A stretch of DNA of 64,000 nucleotides. Source: Methylobacterium dankookense. GTDB lineage: Bacteria > Pseudomonadota > Alphaproteobacteria > Rhizobiales > Beijerinckiaceae. A program made the translations under genes and the position numbers. The notes beneath the pieces are model-generated. The model worked only from the letters and a program-made list of their open reading frames with translations. It was not told where the DNA came from and ran no database searches. The stretch lies in assembly GCF_902141855.1 (NCBI RefSeq), contig NZ_CABFVH010000001.1, forward strand, positions 369,757 to 433,756, read 5' to 3'. Positions 8,956 through 19,161 of this stretch are shown one piece after another; position 1 is the stretch's first letter, and every line of letters starts with the position of its first letter.

Positions 8956-9402
8956 TTACCGCAGCTCGCGCGCCGCAAACCAGGACAACAAGAAGTAAAT
9001 CAGCACAATACTCACCTCTGCCGCGATGATCGGCATCTGGGTCGGCACGAGCTGCGGAACCAGGAGCGCCAGCGTCACCGCCGAGGTCACCGCGAGCAGC
9101 CAGAGCACGCCACCCCAGGCGCTGGTGAGCCAGAGGCCGACCGCGGCGGTGGCGTCGATCACCGCGAAGTAGACGAGCGCCGCCTGCCGCCCGAGGGGTT
9201 CGCTCTCGAAGGGCCGCGCGCCCGGCAGCGCATCGAGGATCGTCATCCAGGATAGGATGCTCTTGGCGAGCCACGCGAGCGCTGTAAGGCGCATCAGCCA
9301 GATCAGGGCGGTATCCCAGTTGGTCTTCGAGGCCTGCTGGTTCCGCTCGATGCGATCGCTCGTCATGCCTGCATCCCGCATCGCTTCGCGGCGGCCCTTC
9401 AC
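8956..9402 (-). CDS. DUF6163-like integral membrane protein
   Basis: A 148-residue protein with four predicted membrane helices: about 32-50, 72-92, 96-115 and 122-142. It looks like the alphaproteobacterial DUF6163 family, function unknown. The start is uncertain: GTG gives 148 residues and overlaps the stop of a tiny upstream ORF as GTGA, while internal ATGs would give 141 or 136 residues without losing any helix. It shares strand with marR downstream but is separated from it by 127 bases that hold the marR promoter. Confidence 0.75.
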   Translation of the reverse strand: MKGRREAMRDAGMTSDRIERNQQASKTNWDTALIWLMRLTALAWLAKSILSWMTILDALPGARPFESEPLGRQAALVYFAVIDATAAVGLWLTSAWGGVLWLLAVTSAVTLALLVPQLVPTQMPIIAAEVSIVLIYFLLSWFAARELR

Positions 9403-9503
9403 GAGAGAACCGGCCCGGCGCGCAAGCCCCCGGCGACGACGAGGCCCGGCGCCCCGCGCCGCTCGAAGCGGATCCCGTCCCGTCCCGGATGCTGCTGGCT
9501 CAC
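9399..9503 (-). CDS. candidate 34-residue microprotein
   Basis: A GTG start five bases after a clean AAGGAG opens a 34-codon frame (VSQQHPGRDGIRFERRG and on). Its TGA overlaps the GTG of the following membrane-protein gene by four bases. The ribosome-binding site and overlap favour real translation, either as a small protein or as a coupling leader. No family is recognised. Confidence 0.42.
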   Translation of the reverse strand: MSQQHPGRDGIRFERRGAPGLVVAGGLRAGPVLS

Positions 9504-9531
9504 GCGATCTCCTTCCATGCCGGCCGGTTAG

Positions 9532-11063
<1,532 letters not shown>

Positions 11064-11175
11064 GGGGCGCGCCGGGCGATAGGCTTCTCGAACGGCCTCC
11101 GGGCACCATCTTGAGCCGGCGCGCAGCCCTCCCCACCTTGTGGGCGACGACCTTCGCCGCACGAGGAGCGGTCCC

Positions 11176-11664
11176 ATGCAGAGCCCCCGTCCCGGTTACG
11201 CCGAGCGTTTCGACGCGCCCGGCTACCTGCCGCCCGTGCCCGTGCCGCTGGCGCGCGGGAGCCTCGGCGGCCGCTTCCTGGCCTACCTGCTCGACATCAT
11301 GTTCATCTTCGGCTTCTCGGTTCTGCTCTGGCTGGCGATCGCCTTCATCGGCATCGTCACCTTCGGGCTCGGCTGGACCCTGTTCGCGGTGCTGCCGGCG
11401 AGCGGCATCCTCTACAGCGCGATCACGGTCGGCGGGCACCGCCAGAGCACGCTCGGCATGCGCATGATGGGCCTGCGCGTGGTCGCCCCGGAGAGCGGGC
11501 GCCCCGTCGATATGATAACGGCCGCCGTGCACGCGCTCCTGTTCTACGTGGCGCTCTCGACCTTCCTGCTCTGGTTCGTCGACATGCTGTTCGGGCTGAT
11601 GCGCAGCGATCGGCGCCTCGGCCACGACCTGCTGCTCGGCCTCGCCGTGGTGCGCGCGACCTGA
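11176..11664 (+). CDS. RDD family membrane protein
   Basis: A 162-residue protein of the RDD family. Three predicted helices (about 32-55, 58-80, 115-140) follow the LGGRFLAYLLDIMFIF opening, where R and D are the family residues. The segment GHRQSTLGMRMMGLRVV is the usual cytosolic loop. Function is not established for most members. A GAGGAGCG ribosome-binding site supports the ATG used. It lies downstream of hemB and the lipoprotein with 112 bases between, so may be separately transcribed. Confidence 0.88.
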   Translation: MQSPRPGYAERFDAPGYLPPVPVPLARGSLGGRFLAYLLDIMFIFGFSVLLWLAIAFIGIVTFGLGWTLFAVLPASGILYSAITVGGHRQSTLGMRMMGLRVVAPESGRPVDMITAAVHALLFYVALSTFLLWFVDMLFGLMRSDRRLGHDLLLGLAVVRAT

Positions 11665-11831
11665 GAGGCGCCCGCCGGACGGCTGCCCTTGGTCACTGCA
11701 GGGATTAAACCAGGGGTTGTTCCGAAAAATGTTTGCCGCGACGCTCGTCCGCCCCATTGAGCGGCGCCGCCGCGGCGCTACACTCGAAGCTTAGCCCGGT
11801 TCCGCTGAGCCGGCTGAGGCGACCGACGAGC

Positions 11832-12578
11832 GTGACGAGCCACCCGCGCGACACCCCGCAATTCTATCTCACGGCCCCCTCCCCCTGTCCCTACCTGCCG
11901 GGCCAGGAGGAACGGAAGGTCTTCACACACCTCGTCGGGCGGCGTGCCCGCGACCTCAACGAGATCCTGACCCAGGGCGGCTTCCGCCGCTCGCAGACCA
12001 TCGCCTACCGTCCGGCCTGCGAGACCTGCCGGGCCTGCGTCTCGGTGCGGGTGGTGGTGGACGAGTTCGAGCCCTCGGCGAGCCAGCGCCGCATCGTCGC
12101 CCGCAACGAAGACCTCGTCGGCACCGCCGAGCCGAACCGGCCGGCCTCCGAGCAATACGCCCTGTTCCGCCGCTACCTCGATGCCCGCCACGGCGACGGC
12201 GGCATGGTCGACATGACCGTGCTCGACTACGCCATGATGATCGAGGACAGCCACGTGGACACCCACCTCGTGGCCTATCGCCGCCGCGGCCCCGACACCG
12301 CGATCCACGGGCGCGGCATCGGCGAGCCTGTCGCCTTCTGCCTGACCGACGTGCTCGCGGACGGTCTGTCGATGGTCTACTCGTTCTACGATCCCGACGC
12401 GCAGACGCGCTCGCTCGGGACCTTCATGATCCTCGACCATATCCGCCGGGCGAGGACGCTGGGCCTGCCGTACCTGTATCTCGGCTACTGGGTCGAGGGC
12501 TCGCGCAAGATGGACTACAAGGCGAAGTTCCGGCCGCAGCAGCGACTGATGGGCCAGGGCTGGGTGCGCGTGCCCTGA
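11832..12578 (+). CDS. bpt: aspartate/glutamate leucyltransferase
   Basis: Transfers Leu from Leu-tRNA to N-terminal Asp or Glu, marking proteins for the bacterial N-end-rule pathway (ClpS/ClpAP). The 248-residue product shows the N-terminal ATE domain with its cysteine cluster ([13 protein letters not shown]) and the C-terminal acetyltransferase-like domain with [17 protein letters not shown]. The family used to be named arginyltransferase. A GTG start fits the conserved [17 protein letters not shown] opening; longer upstream frame is not conserved in character. Confidence 0.93.
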   Translation: MTSHPRDTPQFYLTAPSPCPYLPGQEERKVFTHLVGRRARDLNEILTQGGFRRSQTIAYRPACETCRACVSVRVVVDEFEPSASQRRIVARNEDLVGTAEPNRPASEQYALFRRYLDARHGDGGMVDMTVLDYAMMIEDSHVDTHLVAYRRRGPDTAIHGRGIGEPVAFCLTDVLADGLSMVYSFYDPDAQTRSLGTFMILDHIRRARTLGLPYLYLGYWVEGSRKMDYKAKFRPQQRLMGQGWVRVP

Positions 12579-12703
12579 CACTGGTCGTGCGGTGCCGAAG
12601 CGGAGGCCTTCATATTCTGGCCGCAGAGGCTCCTCCCCTTCGGATTGTGGTGCCCTCGCCCCACGCGGTAGAATGCACGCCTGGGTAGCGGGGGAGCGCA
12701 GGG

Positions 12704-14245
12704 TTGGACGAGGCGGCCTGGACCGGTGGCGTGCCGCACCGCGATGGTGGCCCGGCCGGGAACGTTCCTGCCGGCGCAGCCGAGGTCGCGGTCATCACCC
12801 TCGACCGCGACGGGCGCGTCACGAGCTGGAACCGCGAATCGGACGAGGCCGCGCCCCTCGACCCGTCGGCGGTGATCGGCCGCCCGCTCGCGCATTTCCT
12901 GCCCCCCGAGGACGTGGCCGCGGGCAAGCACGACCGCATCCTGGCACAAGCCCGCGAGACCGGCCTCTACGAGGAGCGTGGGATGCGCCTCGGGCCCGAT
13001 GGCGAGCCCTATCTGGCGCGAGTGCTTGTGGTACCGCTGCGCGACGCCACGGGCACGCTTGCCGGCTACACCAAGGTGGTCTGGGCGCTGTCGGGATTGC
13101 TGGCTGCCGAGGAGGCGCTGCGGGCGCGCGAGGCCCATCTGCGCTCGATCCTCGAGACCGTGCCCGACGCCATGGTCGTCATCGACGAGCAGGCCCGCAT
13201 CAAGTCCTTCAGCGCCGCCGCGGTGCGCCAGTTCGGCTATGCGGAAGAGGAGGTGACGGGGCGCAACGTCAGCCTGCTGATGCCCGAGCCCTACCGCACC
13301 CAGCACGACACCTACATGGCCCGCTACCTCACGACGGGCGAGCGGCGCATCATCGGAATCGGCCGGGTCGTCGTCGGCCAGCGCAAGGACGGCTCGACTT
13401 TCCCGATGGAATTGTCGGTGGGCGAGATGCGCTCGGGCGGGGCGCGCTACTTCACCGGCTTCATCCGCGACCTGACCGAGCGGAACCAGACCGAGACGCG
13501 CCTGCAGGAGCTGCAATCCGAGCTCGTGCACATGTCCCGCTTCACCGCGCTCGGCGAGATGGCCTCGACGTTGGCCCACGAGATCAACCAGCCGCTCACC
13601 GCGATCGCGAGCTACCTGAAGGGCTGCCGCCGCATCCTCGGCCGCATGGAGGGGCCGGAGGTGCCGCTCCTCACCGACGCCGTGAACCAGGCCGCCGAGC
13701 AGGCGCTGCGGGCGGGGCAGGTGATCCGCCACCTGCGCGAGTTCGTGGCGCGCGGCGAGAGCGAGCGGCACATCGAGGGGCTGCCCAAGCTGGTGGAGGA
13801 GGCGAGTGCCCTCGCCCTGGTCGGCGCCAAGGAGAAGGGCGTGCGCGTGCGCTTCCACCTCGATCCGGAGGCGCGGCTCGTGCTCGCCGACCGGATCCAG
13901 GTCCAGCAGGTCCTGCTCAACCTGATGCGCAACGCCATCGAGGCCATGCAGGGGACCGAGCGGCGCGACCTCGTCGTCGCGACGAAGGCCCTGCCCGCCG
14001 AGCGGCTGATCGAGGTGCGCGTCTCCGATACCGGGACCGGCCTCGCGCCCGAGGTGGCCGCGCAGCTCTTCCAGCCCTTCGTGACGACGAAGCCGCACGG
14101 GATGGGCGTCGGCCTCTCGATCTGCCGCACCATCGTCGAGTCGCATGGCGGCCGGATCTGGGCCGAGCCGCGGGACGGGGGCGGGACGGAGTTCCGGTTC
14201 ACGTTGCGGGCGGTCGACCGGGGGGAGCTGGCCGATGTCGGGTGA
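12704..14245 (+). CDS. fixL: oxygen-sensing histidine kinase FixL
   Basis: A 513-residue soluble sensor: PAS domain (about 20-125), haem PAS (about 135-255), HisKA and HATPase. The haem-PAS has the proximal ligand His201 in PYRTQHDTY and the distal arginine at about 221 in GIGRVVV, both features of FixL. The phospho-acceptor is His292 in [10 protein letters not shown]. Deoxy-haem activates the kinase, which phosphorylates FixJ. No membrane segment is seen, as in Bradyrhizobium FixL. The start is a TTG; a GTG ten codons in is an alternative. It overlaps fixJ by 11 bases. Confidence 0.95.
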   Translation: MDEAAWTGGVPHRDGGPAGNVPAGAAEVAVITLDRDGRVTSWNRESDEAAPLDPSAVIGRPLAHFLPPEDVAAGKHDRILAQARETGLYEERGMRLGPDGEPYLARVLVVPLRDATGTLAGYTKVVWALSGLLAAEEALRAREAHLRSILETVPDAMVVIDEQARIKSFSAAAVRQFGYAEEEVTGRNVSLLMPEPYRTQHDTYMARYLTTGERRIIGIGRVVVGQRKDGSTFPMELSVGEMRSGGARYFTGFIRDLTERNQTETRLQELQSELVHMSRFTALGEMASTLAHEINQPLTAIASYLKGCRRILGRMEGPEVPLLTDAVNQAAEQALRAGQVIRHLREFVARGESERHIEGLPKLVEEASALALVGAKEKGVRVRFHLDPEARLVLADRIQVQQVLLNLMRNAIEAMQGTERRDLVVATKALPAERLIEVRVSDTGTGLAPEVAAQLFQPFVTTKPHGMGVGLSICRTIVESHGGRIWAEPRDGGGTEFRFTLRAVDRGELADVG

Positions 14246-14843
14246 GGCGGTGGTGCATGTGGTGGACGACGACGCGGCGGTGCGCCGGGCGCTCGGCTTC
14301 CTCGTCGCCTCGGACGGGCTGCCGGTGCGGCTGCACGAATCGGCGCTCGCCTTCCTGGAATCCGTCCCCCAGGCGGCGGGCTGCATCGTGACGGACGTGC
14401 GCATGCCGGGCCTCGACGGCATCGCCTTCCTGCGCCGCCTGCGCGAGCGCGGCAACGCGCCCCCGGTGATCGTGATGACGGGCCATGCCGACGTGCCGAT
14501 GGCGGTCGAGGCCATGAAGCAGGGGGCGGTGGACTTCATCGAGAAGCCTTTCGACGACGAGGTCTTCCTCGCCGCGGTGAGGACCGCCCTCGACCGAGCG
14601 GGCCGGACGGCCGCGGAAGGGGCGCTCGCCGCCGCCGTGCGCGGCCGCCTCGCCTCCCTCTCCGAGCGGGAGCGCCAGGTCCTCGACGGACTCGTGGCGG
14701 GCAAGGCCAACAAGGTGATCGGCCTCGACCTCGGCATCAGCCCGCGCACGGTGGAGATCTACCGCGCCAACGTGATGACCAAGATGCAGGCGGCGAGCCT
14801 CTCCGAGCTGGTGCGCATGGCGCTCTCGGTGAGCCGGGCCTGA
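14235..14843 (+). CDS. fixJ: response regulator FixJ
   Basis: A 202-residue two-domain regulator. The receiver has its phospho-acceptor Asp54 in [10 protein letters not shown] and the KPF signature (FIEKPFDDE). The C-terminal LuxR-type helix-turn-helix reads [18 protein letters not shown]. Phosphorylated FixJ activates fixK and other low-oxygen genes. It overlaps fixL, so kinase and regulator are translationally coupled. A single-domain receiver gene and fixK follow. Confidence 0.95.
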   Translation: MSGEAVVHVVDDDAAVRRALGFLVASDGLPVRLHESALAFLESVPQAAGCIVTDVRMPGLDGIAFLRRLRERGNAPPVIVMTGHADVPMAVEAMKQGAVDFIEKPFDDEVFLAAVRTALDRAGRTAAEGALAAAVRGRLASLSERERQVLDGLVAGKANKVIGLDLGISPRTVEIYRANVMTKMQAASLSELVRMALSVSRA

Positions 14844-14849
14844 GGGCGG

Positions 14850-14863
14850 TTGCGCCAGATCAA
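14850..14863 (+). promoter_or_regulatory. FixK/FNR-type box before the receiver gene
   Basis: TTGCGCCAGATCAA fits the TTG(A/C)-N6-(T/G)CAA pattern. Its centre is about 41 bases ahead of a point seven bases after a TAGGGT that could serve as a -10, the class II activator spacing, with the predicted transcript starting just ahead of the receiver ORF. Confidence 0.6.
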
Positions 14864-14902
14864 GGCTCCGGAACGGCGGCGCGCCTAGGGTCGGGCCTCC
14901 CG

Positions 14903-15295
14903 ATGCAGCCCAGAGCCGCCATGCCCGCGCCGCCGGGGCCGGTCCTCGTGGTCGACGACGACGAGGCGGTCCGCGATTCCCTGAAGTTCCTGCTGGAACT
15001 CGAAGGTCTCGACGTGCGCCTCTACAAGGACGGCGCCGGCCTTCTCGAGGAGACCCTGCCCGAGCGGGGCTGCCTCGTCGTCGACTACCAGATCCCCGGC
15101 CTGAACGGCCTCGAGCTGATCGCCTGCCTGCGCGGCCGCAAGGTCGGCCTGCCGGCCATCCTGATCACCGGGCGCGGCAGCGCGGACCTGCGTGCGCGCG
15201 CCGCCCAGGCCGGCTTCCGCGCGGTGCTGGAGAAGCCCTTCCACGACGCCTCGCTCGTCGACGGCATCCAGGAGGCCCTCGCCGCAGGGGCGTGA
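14903..15295 (+). CDS. single-domain response regulator
   Basis: A 130-residue receiver domain with no output domain. The acidic pocket (VVDDDEAVRDS), acceptor Asp61 (VVDYQIPGLNG), a Thr in LITGRG and the KPF lysine are all present, so it should accept phosphate. Translation may begin at either of two ATGs 18 bases apart. Its place between fixLJ and fixK, and a FixK-type box ahead of it, recall Caulobacter FixT, a FixK-induced receiver that inhibits FixL. It has only two Cys, so the iron-sulphur cluster known for that FixT is not obvious. A phosphate sink is the other simple model. Confidence 0.88.
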   Translation: MQPRAAMPAPPGPVLVVDDDEAVRDSLKFLLELEGLDVRLYKDGAGLLEETLPERGCLVVDYQIPGLNGLELIACLRGRKVGLPAILITGRGSADLRARAAQAGFRAVLEKPFHDASLVDGIQEALAAGA

Positions 15296-15385
15296 GGCGC
15301 CCTACGCGAAATCCCTTAGGGATCGAGCGGAATTTTCCGGATGCCGGGCAGCGCGTAGCCATGGGGTCGAGGTCGCCGACCTCTG

Positions 15386-15487
15386 AGAGCCGCTCCCGAT
15401 CGCATTGCGATCAGGAACAGCTCTAAGTCCTTGTTTTGACGCGCTCTCTTTCGCCGAACCGGTATCCACTTCGGCGGAGAGCGCTCG
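15386..15487 (+). repeat. two-hairpin dispersed repeat, copy A
   Basis: The first hairpin (GAGCCGCTCCCGATCGCATT to AGCTCT) is followed by TAAGTCCTTGTTTTGACG and a second hairpin built on GCTCTCTTTCGCCGAACCGG against CCACTTCGGCGGAGAGCGC. It closely matches the reverse complement of copy B. It lies in the gap upstream of fixK. Confidence 0.8.
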
Positions 15488-15509
15488 AGACACCCCGCCG
15501 AGGCCTCCC

Positions 15510-16175
15510 ATGCAGACCGCGCTCGCCACCACCCCCCGCATCCCATCGATCGCGCCCGGACTGCGGATCGAGGCCGCCTCGCGTCCCGAGACGCAGCGCG
15601 GCTTCGGCGCGGGCGAGGAGATCTTCGCCGAGGGCGACCGGGCCGGCTTCTTCTATCGGGTCGCCTCCGGCACCGTGCGCACCTGCCGCCTGCTGCCGGA
15701 CGGGCGCCGCCAGATCGACGCCTTCCACCTGCCCGGCGACATCTTCGGGGTCGAGGCCGGCACGGAGCACCGCTTCGGCGCCGAGGCGGTCGGCGAGGTC
15801 CGGGTGATCGCCTACCGCCGCGAGCGCATGCTGCTGACCGGCGAGGACGGCCCGCTCGCCCGCGAGGTCGCCGCCGCGACGCTCCGGGCGCTGGCCCGCG
15901 CGCAGGACCAGATGATGCTGCTCGGCCGGAAATCCGCCCGTGAGCGGATCGCGAGCTTCCTCCTCGACCTCGCCGAGCGCATGGCGGACGGCCCGTCCGG
16001 CCACCTCCGCCTGCCGATGCCGCGCACCGACATGGCCGACCATCTCGGCCTCACCGTCGAGAGCGTGTCGCGCTGCCTGACGCAGCTGGAGCGCGACGGG
16101 CTCATCGCGCTCTCCCCCGACCGCCACTCCGTCCGCCTGCGCGACAGGGCGGCCCTGCGCCATCTCGATGCCTGA
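15510..16175 (+). CDS. fixK: FixK, CRP/FNR family regulator
   Basis: A 221-residue regulator with a cyclic-nucleotide-binding-like beta roll (about 25-130) and a winged HTH whose recognition helix TVESVSRCLTQLERDG contains the E-x2-S-R residues that read TTGAT half-sites. It lacks the N-terminal cysteine cluster of FNR, as expected for FixK proteins driven by FixLJ. Targets in relatives include cbb3 oxidase and haem genes. The ATG after the repeat gives the family N-terminus; the frame upstream translates the repeat and is rejected. The next small gene follows within 100 bases. Confidence 0.92.
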   Translation: MQTALATTPRIPSIAPGLRIEAASRPETQRGFGAGEEIFAEGDRAGFFYRVASGTVRTCRLLPDGRRQIDAFHLPGDIFGVEAGTEHRFGAEAVGEVRVIAYRRERMLLTGEDGPLAREVAAATLRALARAQDQMMLLGRKSARERIASFLLDLAERMADGPSGHLRLPMPRTDMADHLGLTVESVSRCLTQLERDGLIALSPDRHSVRLRDRAALRHLDA

Positions 16176-16198
16176 GATTTCTTCGGACCACGCAGTCC

Positions 16199-16212
16199 TT
16201 GTTCTGGATCAA
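16199..16212 (+). promoter_or_regulatory. FixK/FNR-type box after fixK
   Basis: TTGTTCTGGATCAA matches the FNR-type palindrome TTGAT-N4-ATCAA at nine of ten positions. It sits 41-42 bases ahead of a likely start region with TCGTAT as a possible -10, pointing to regulated expression of the small gene downstream. Confidence 0.55.
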
Positions 16213-16260
16213 TGCGATGAGAGGCGGGCGGCGGTCGTATCGAGCGGTCTCGAGCCCGGA

Positions 16261-16485
16261 ATGCGCGTCATGCTGAAATACCTCGTCAGGTTCTACAAGC
16301 GCGTCTCGGACGATACCGGTCACGAGCACGACGTCCTCCAGCGGCAGACCTTGATCTGCGCCCGCTCCGAGGTCTCGGCCCTCTACGAGGCCAAGGCGCG
16401 TTTCTGCGAGACCCTGCAGATCGCCGACTGGCGCCTGCGCGCCGATTCCTGCGAGGTCCTCGACGTCACCGGCCTCGCCGCCTGA
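16261..16485 (+). CDS. small hypothetical protein, probably FixK-controlled
   Basis: A 74-residue protein opening MRVMLKYLVRFYKRVSDDTG, followed by ICARSEVSALYEAKARFCE and a short C-terminal beta segment. No family is recognised. The frame is open back to an ATG overlapping the fixK stop, which would give 105 residues, but a FixK/FNR-type box lies within that stretch, so the downstream ATGs are preferred. It has three cysteines and no membrane segment. Its location suggests a role in the low-oxygen response, by context only. Confidence 0.65.
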   Translation: MRVMLKYLVRFYKRVSDDTGHEHDVLQRQTLICARSEVSALYEAKARFCETLQIADWRLRADSCEVLDVTGLAA

Positions 16486-16574
16486 GGGCGTGCCGGGTCC
16501 ACGATCCGGCGCCTTCCGGGAACCGAACGAGCTCCGCGCGGACTCCTCTCGCGGAACCTTCGTCCAGACGGCGC

Positions 16575-17267
16575 ATGACCACGGATCTCGGCCTCGACAC
16601 CCTCCTCGTCCGCCTCGGCCTCGGCCTCGTCGCGGGGGCTCTTCTCGGCTGGAACCGGGAGGAGCTCGGCCATCCCGCCGGCCTGCGCACGATGGTGCTG
16701 ATCTGCCTCGCGGCCTGCACGGCGATGCTGCTCGCCAACTGGCTCCTCGCGCATACGGAAACGCCGGACACGACCGTGCTGCGCCTCGACCTGATGCGCC
16801 TCGCGCAAGGGGTGCTCGCGGGGATCGGCTTCATCGGCGCGGGCACGATCCTGAAGCAGGGCAGCATCGTCCGCGGCGTCACCACCGCGGCGACCGTCTG
16901 GCTCGCCACCGTGGTCGGACTGTGCTTCGGCGCTGGCGCCTGGCAGCTCGGCATGGCCGCGACGGCGGGCGGGCTGGTGGTGCTGCAGGGCCTCAAATGG
17001 GTCGAGGCGAGGCTACGCCGCCGCAGCTACGGCAGCGTCACGGTCGTGTTCGACGCGGGGCAGACCTCGCACGCGACCCTCCTGGCCGTGATCGAGGCGC
17101 AGGGGTTCAGCCTGCGCTCCGCGCGCTTCGAGCAGGACGGCAACCGCGGGCGCCTGCGCGGTCTCGGCGCCCATCGCGCCTGCGGGCCGGCCTGGTCGCT
17201 CGCCCTGATCGCCGCCCTGCGGTCTACGCCCGGCGTCGAGCGGGTCGCCTGGGAGGACGCGGCCTGA
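16575..17267 (+). CDS. MgtC/SapB family membrane protein
   Basis: A 230-residue protein. The N-terminal MgtC domain has four to five membrane helices and the conserved GAGTILKQGSIVRGVTTAAT segment with GWNREELGHPAGLRT ahead of it. A soluble ACT-like C-terminal domain starts near residue 150. MgtC proteins are linked to growth in low Mg2+ and to control of the F-ATPase in some bacteria; whether that applies here is unknown. It ends 48 bases before the convergent chemoreceptor gene. Confidence 0.9.
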   Translation: MTTDLGLDTLLVRLGLGLVAGALLGWNREELGHPAGLRTMVLICLAACTAMLLANWLLAHTETPDTTVLRLDLMRLAQGVLAGIGFIGAGTILKQGSIVRGVTTAATVWLATVVGLCFGAGAWQLGMAATAGGLVVLQGLKWVEARLRRRSYGSVTVVFDAGQTSHATLLAVIEAQGFSLRSARFEQDGNRGRLRGLGAHRACGPAWSLALIAALRSTPGVERVAWEDAA

Positions 17268-17292
17268 GCCCCGGCCGCGCGGACCGGGGCTC
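17266..17292. terminator. hairpin between mgtC-like and mcp genes
   Basis: GAGCCCCGG and CCGGGGCTC arms (9 bp) with a nine-base loop overlap the mgtC-like stop codon and lie between convergent genes. No T-tract follows. Confidence 0.45.
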
Positions 17293-17315
17293 GCATCCGC
17301 GTCCGGCCCGCAGGT

Positions 17316-18797
17316 TCAGGCGGCCATGGTGCGCGAGGCGTCGCGGACCTGATGGGCCGCCGTCTCGATCGAGCGGGTCGAGGCGGCGATGGTCCCGACG
17401 CTGTGGCTGATCTCGGAGACCGCCGTGGTCATCGAATGCATGTTGACCGACATCTCCTGCGCCACCGCGGCCTGCTGATCGACGGACGCCGAGATCGCCG
17501 CGGAGATCTCGTTCACCTGTCCGATCGTCTCGGCGATGCCGGTGATCGCCGCCGCCGCCTCGTTGGCCGCGGACTGGGTCGCGCTGATCTGGTTGCTGAT
17601 ATTCTCGGTCGCCTTGGTGGTCTGGCTCGCGAGGTTCTTCACCTCGGCGGCGACGACGGCGAAGCCCTTGCCGGCCTCGCCGGCACGCGCCGCCTCGATG
17701 GTGGCGTTGAGCGCGAGCAGGTTGGTCTGCGCGGCGATGCGGTCGATCAGCTCGACAACCTCGCCGATGCGCTGGGCCGCGGCGGCGAGGCCGCCGACCA
17801 CCGTCGAGGTCGCGGTGGCCTGATCGACGGCGCGGCGGGTGATCTGCAGGGCGCGCGTGACTTGTGAGCTGATCTCGCCGACGGAGGCCGCCAGCTCCTC
17901 CGCGCCCGCGGCGACGCCCTGCACGTTGGCCGAGGCCTGCTCCGAGGCGCTCGCCGCGCTCATCGATTGCTGCGAGGCGTCGGAGACCGAGATCGCGATG
18001 CCGTCGAGCTCACGGTCGACCTTCCGGTGCAGCTCGGCGCGCCGCAGGCGATCCTCCACCGCGGCGGTGATGTCGGTCGCGAACTTGACCACCTTGACCA
18101 GCCGGTCGGCGGCGTCGCGGATCGGGTTGTAGGTCGCCTGGATCCAGACCGCGCGGCCGCCCTTGCCGATGCGCTTGTACTCGGCCTGCTGGAACTCGCC
18201 GCGCCGCAGGGCCTCCCAGAAGGCGCGGTAGGCCGGAGCGTCGCGCTCGGTCGGATCGACGAACAGGCTGTGGTGCTTGCCGCGGATCTCGTCGAGGCCG
18301 TAGCCGATCACGGCGAGGAAGTTGGTGTTCGCCGTGACCACGGTGCCGTCGAGCTCGAACTCGATGATCCCCTGCGAGCGGTCGAGCGCGCGAAGCTTGC
18401 CCTCGGAATCGGCGGCGCGCAGCTTCTGCGCGGTCACGTCGACGGCGCATTTCAGCACGCCGCAGGGCTTGCCGGCACGGTCGAGCAGGGGGTTGTAGCT
18501 GCCCTGGATCCAGACCTCGCGGCCGCCCTTGCCGAGGCGCCTGTACTCGGCAACCTGATGATCGCCCCGACGCAGGGCCGCCCAGAACTGGCCGTAGGCA
18601 GCACTCTCCCGCTCCGCCGGATCGACGAACAGGCTGTGATGCTGGCCCCGGATCTCGTCGAGCCGGTAGCCCATCGCCTTCAGGAAGTTCGGGTTGGCGT
18701 CGAGGATCCTGCCCTCCAGATCGAACTCGATCACGGCCTGCGCCGCCCCGATGGCCTCGAGCTTGGCCCGCTCCGTATTCGTCCGCAACAACCGCAT
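17316..18797 (-). CDS. cytosolic twin-PAS methyl-accepting chemotaxis protein
   Basis: A 493-residue soluble chemoreceptor. Two PAS domains (about 15-125 and 137-247) are near copies of each other, sharing [16 protein letters not shown] and the GKGGR-VWIQ motif. The signalling domain follows with the hairpin tip [20 protein letters not shown] and the [16 protein letters not shown] segment. No membrane segment is predicted. PAS domains of this aerotaxis-like class may hold haem or flavin, but no diagnostic ligand is obvious. It is transcribed alone, with the A+T-richer upstream region running toward thrS. Confidence 0.92.
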   Translation of the reverse strand: MRLLRTNTERAKLEAIGAAQAVIEFDLEGRILDANPNFLKAMGYRLDEIRGQHHSLFVDPAERESAAYGQFWAALRRGDHQVAEYRRLGKGGREVWIQGSYNPLLDRAGKPCGVLKCAVDVTAQKLRAADSEGKLRALDRSQGIIEFELDGTVVTANTNFLAVIGYGLDEIRGKHHSLFVDPTERDAPAYRAFWEALRRGEFQQAEYKRIGKGGRAVWIQATYNPIRDAADRLVKVVKFATDITAAVEDRLRRAELHRKVDRELDGIAISVSDASQQSMSAASASEQASANVQGVAAGAEELAASVGEISSQVTRALQITRRAVDQATATSTVVGGLAAAAQRIGEVVELIDRIAAQTNLLALNATIEAARAGEAGKGFAVVAAEVKNLASQTTKATENISNQISATQSAANEAAAAITGIAETIGQVNEISAAISASVDQQAAVAQEMSVNMHSMTTAVSEISHSVGTIAASTRSIETAAHQVRDASRTMAA

Positions 18798-19057
18798 CGT
18801 GATCCCCCTCCCCTCGCGGCTCGGTTGCCGCCGTCGGGGAGGACCATAACCGCCGGTTGCTGACGGTTTCTGAATTCAGACGTTTTCCGGTTCGACTTTA
18901 TGGATCCGCGCCGATCGAGATCAATCACGAAGAGGTGACTGGCGCATCCGATGACCGGATCCAGCGCATTCGCGCGGCCGTGCCCAGCTCATCCGCGCCG
19001 GGCACGGCTCCAATTCACGGTTGTATCACCGTTCCATCAGGATCGCCGCGCGCCCCT
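18798..19057. other. gap between mcp and repeat B
   Basis: It contains the mcp promoter region on the minus strand, with a moderately A+T-rich stretch just ahead of the gene. I see no gene or RNA in the rest. Confidence 0.5.
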
Positions 19058-19161
19058 GAGAGCGCTCTCCGCCGAAGTGGATGCCGGTTCGGCGAAAGAG
19101 AGCCCGTCAAAACAAAGGCTTAGAGCCGCGCCCCGTCGCAATGCGATCGGGCGCGGCTCTA
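19058..19161 (-). repeat. two-hairpin dispersed repeat, copy B
   Basis: Reverse orientation to copy A. The GAGCCGCGCC hairpin next to thrS is followed (minus strand) by TAAGCCTTTGTTTTGACG and the GCCGAACCGG/CCACTTCGGC hairpin. The thrS TAG stop is the first three bases of the element. The first hairpin with its T-rich tail could terminate thrS. Confidence 0.8.

Noticed and set aside
15405..15509. N-terminal extension of fixK by 35 codons
   Set aside because: The extension translates repeat copy A, as does a similar peptide at copy B, so it is not coding.
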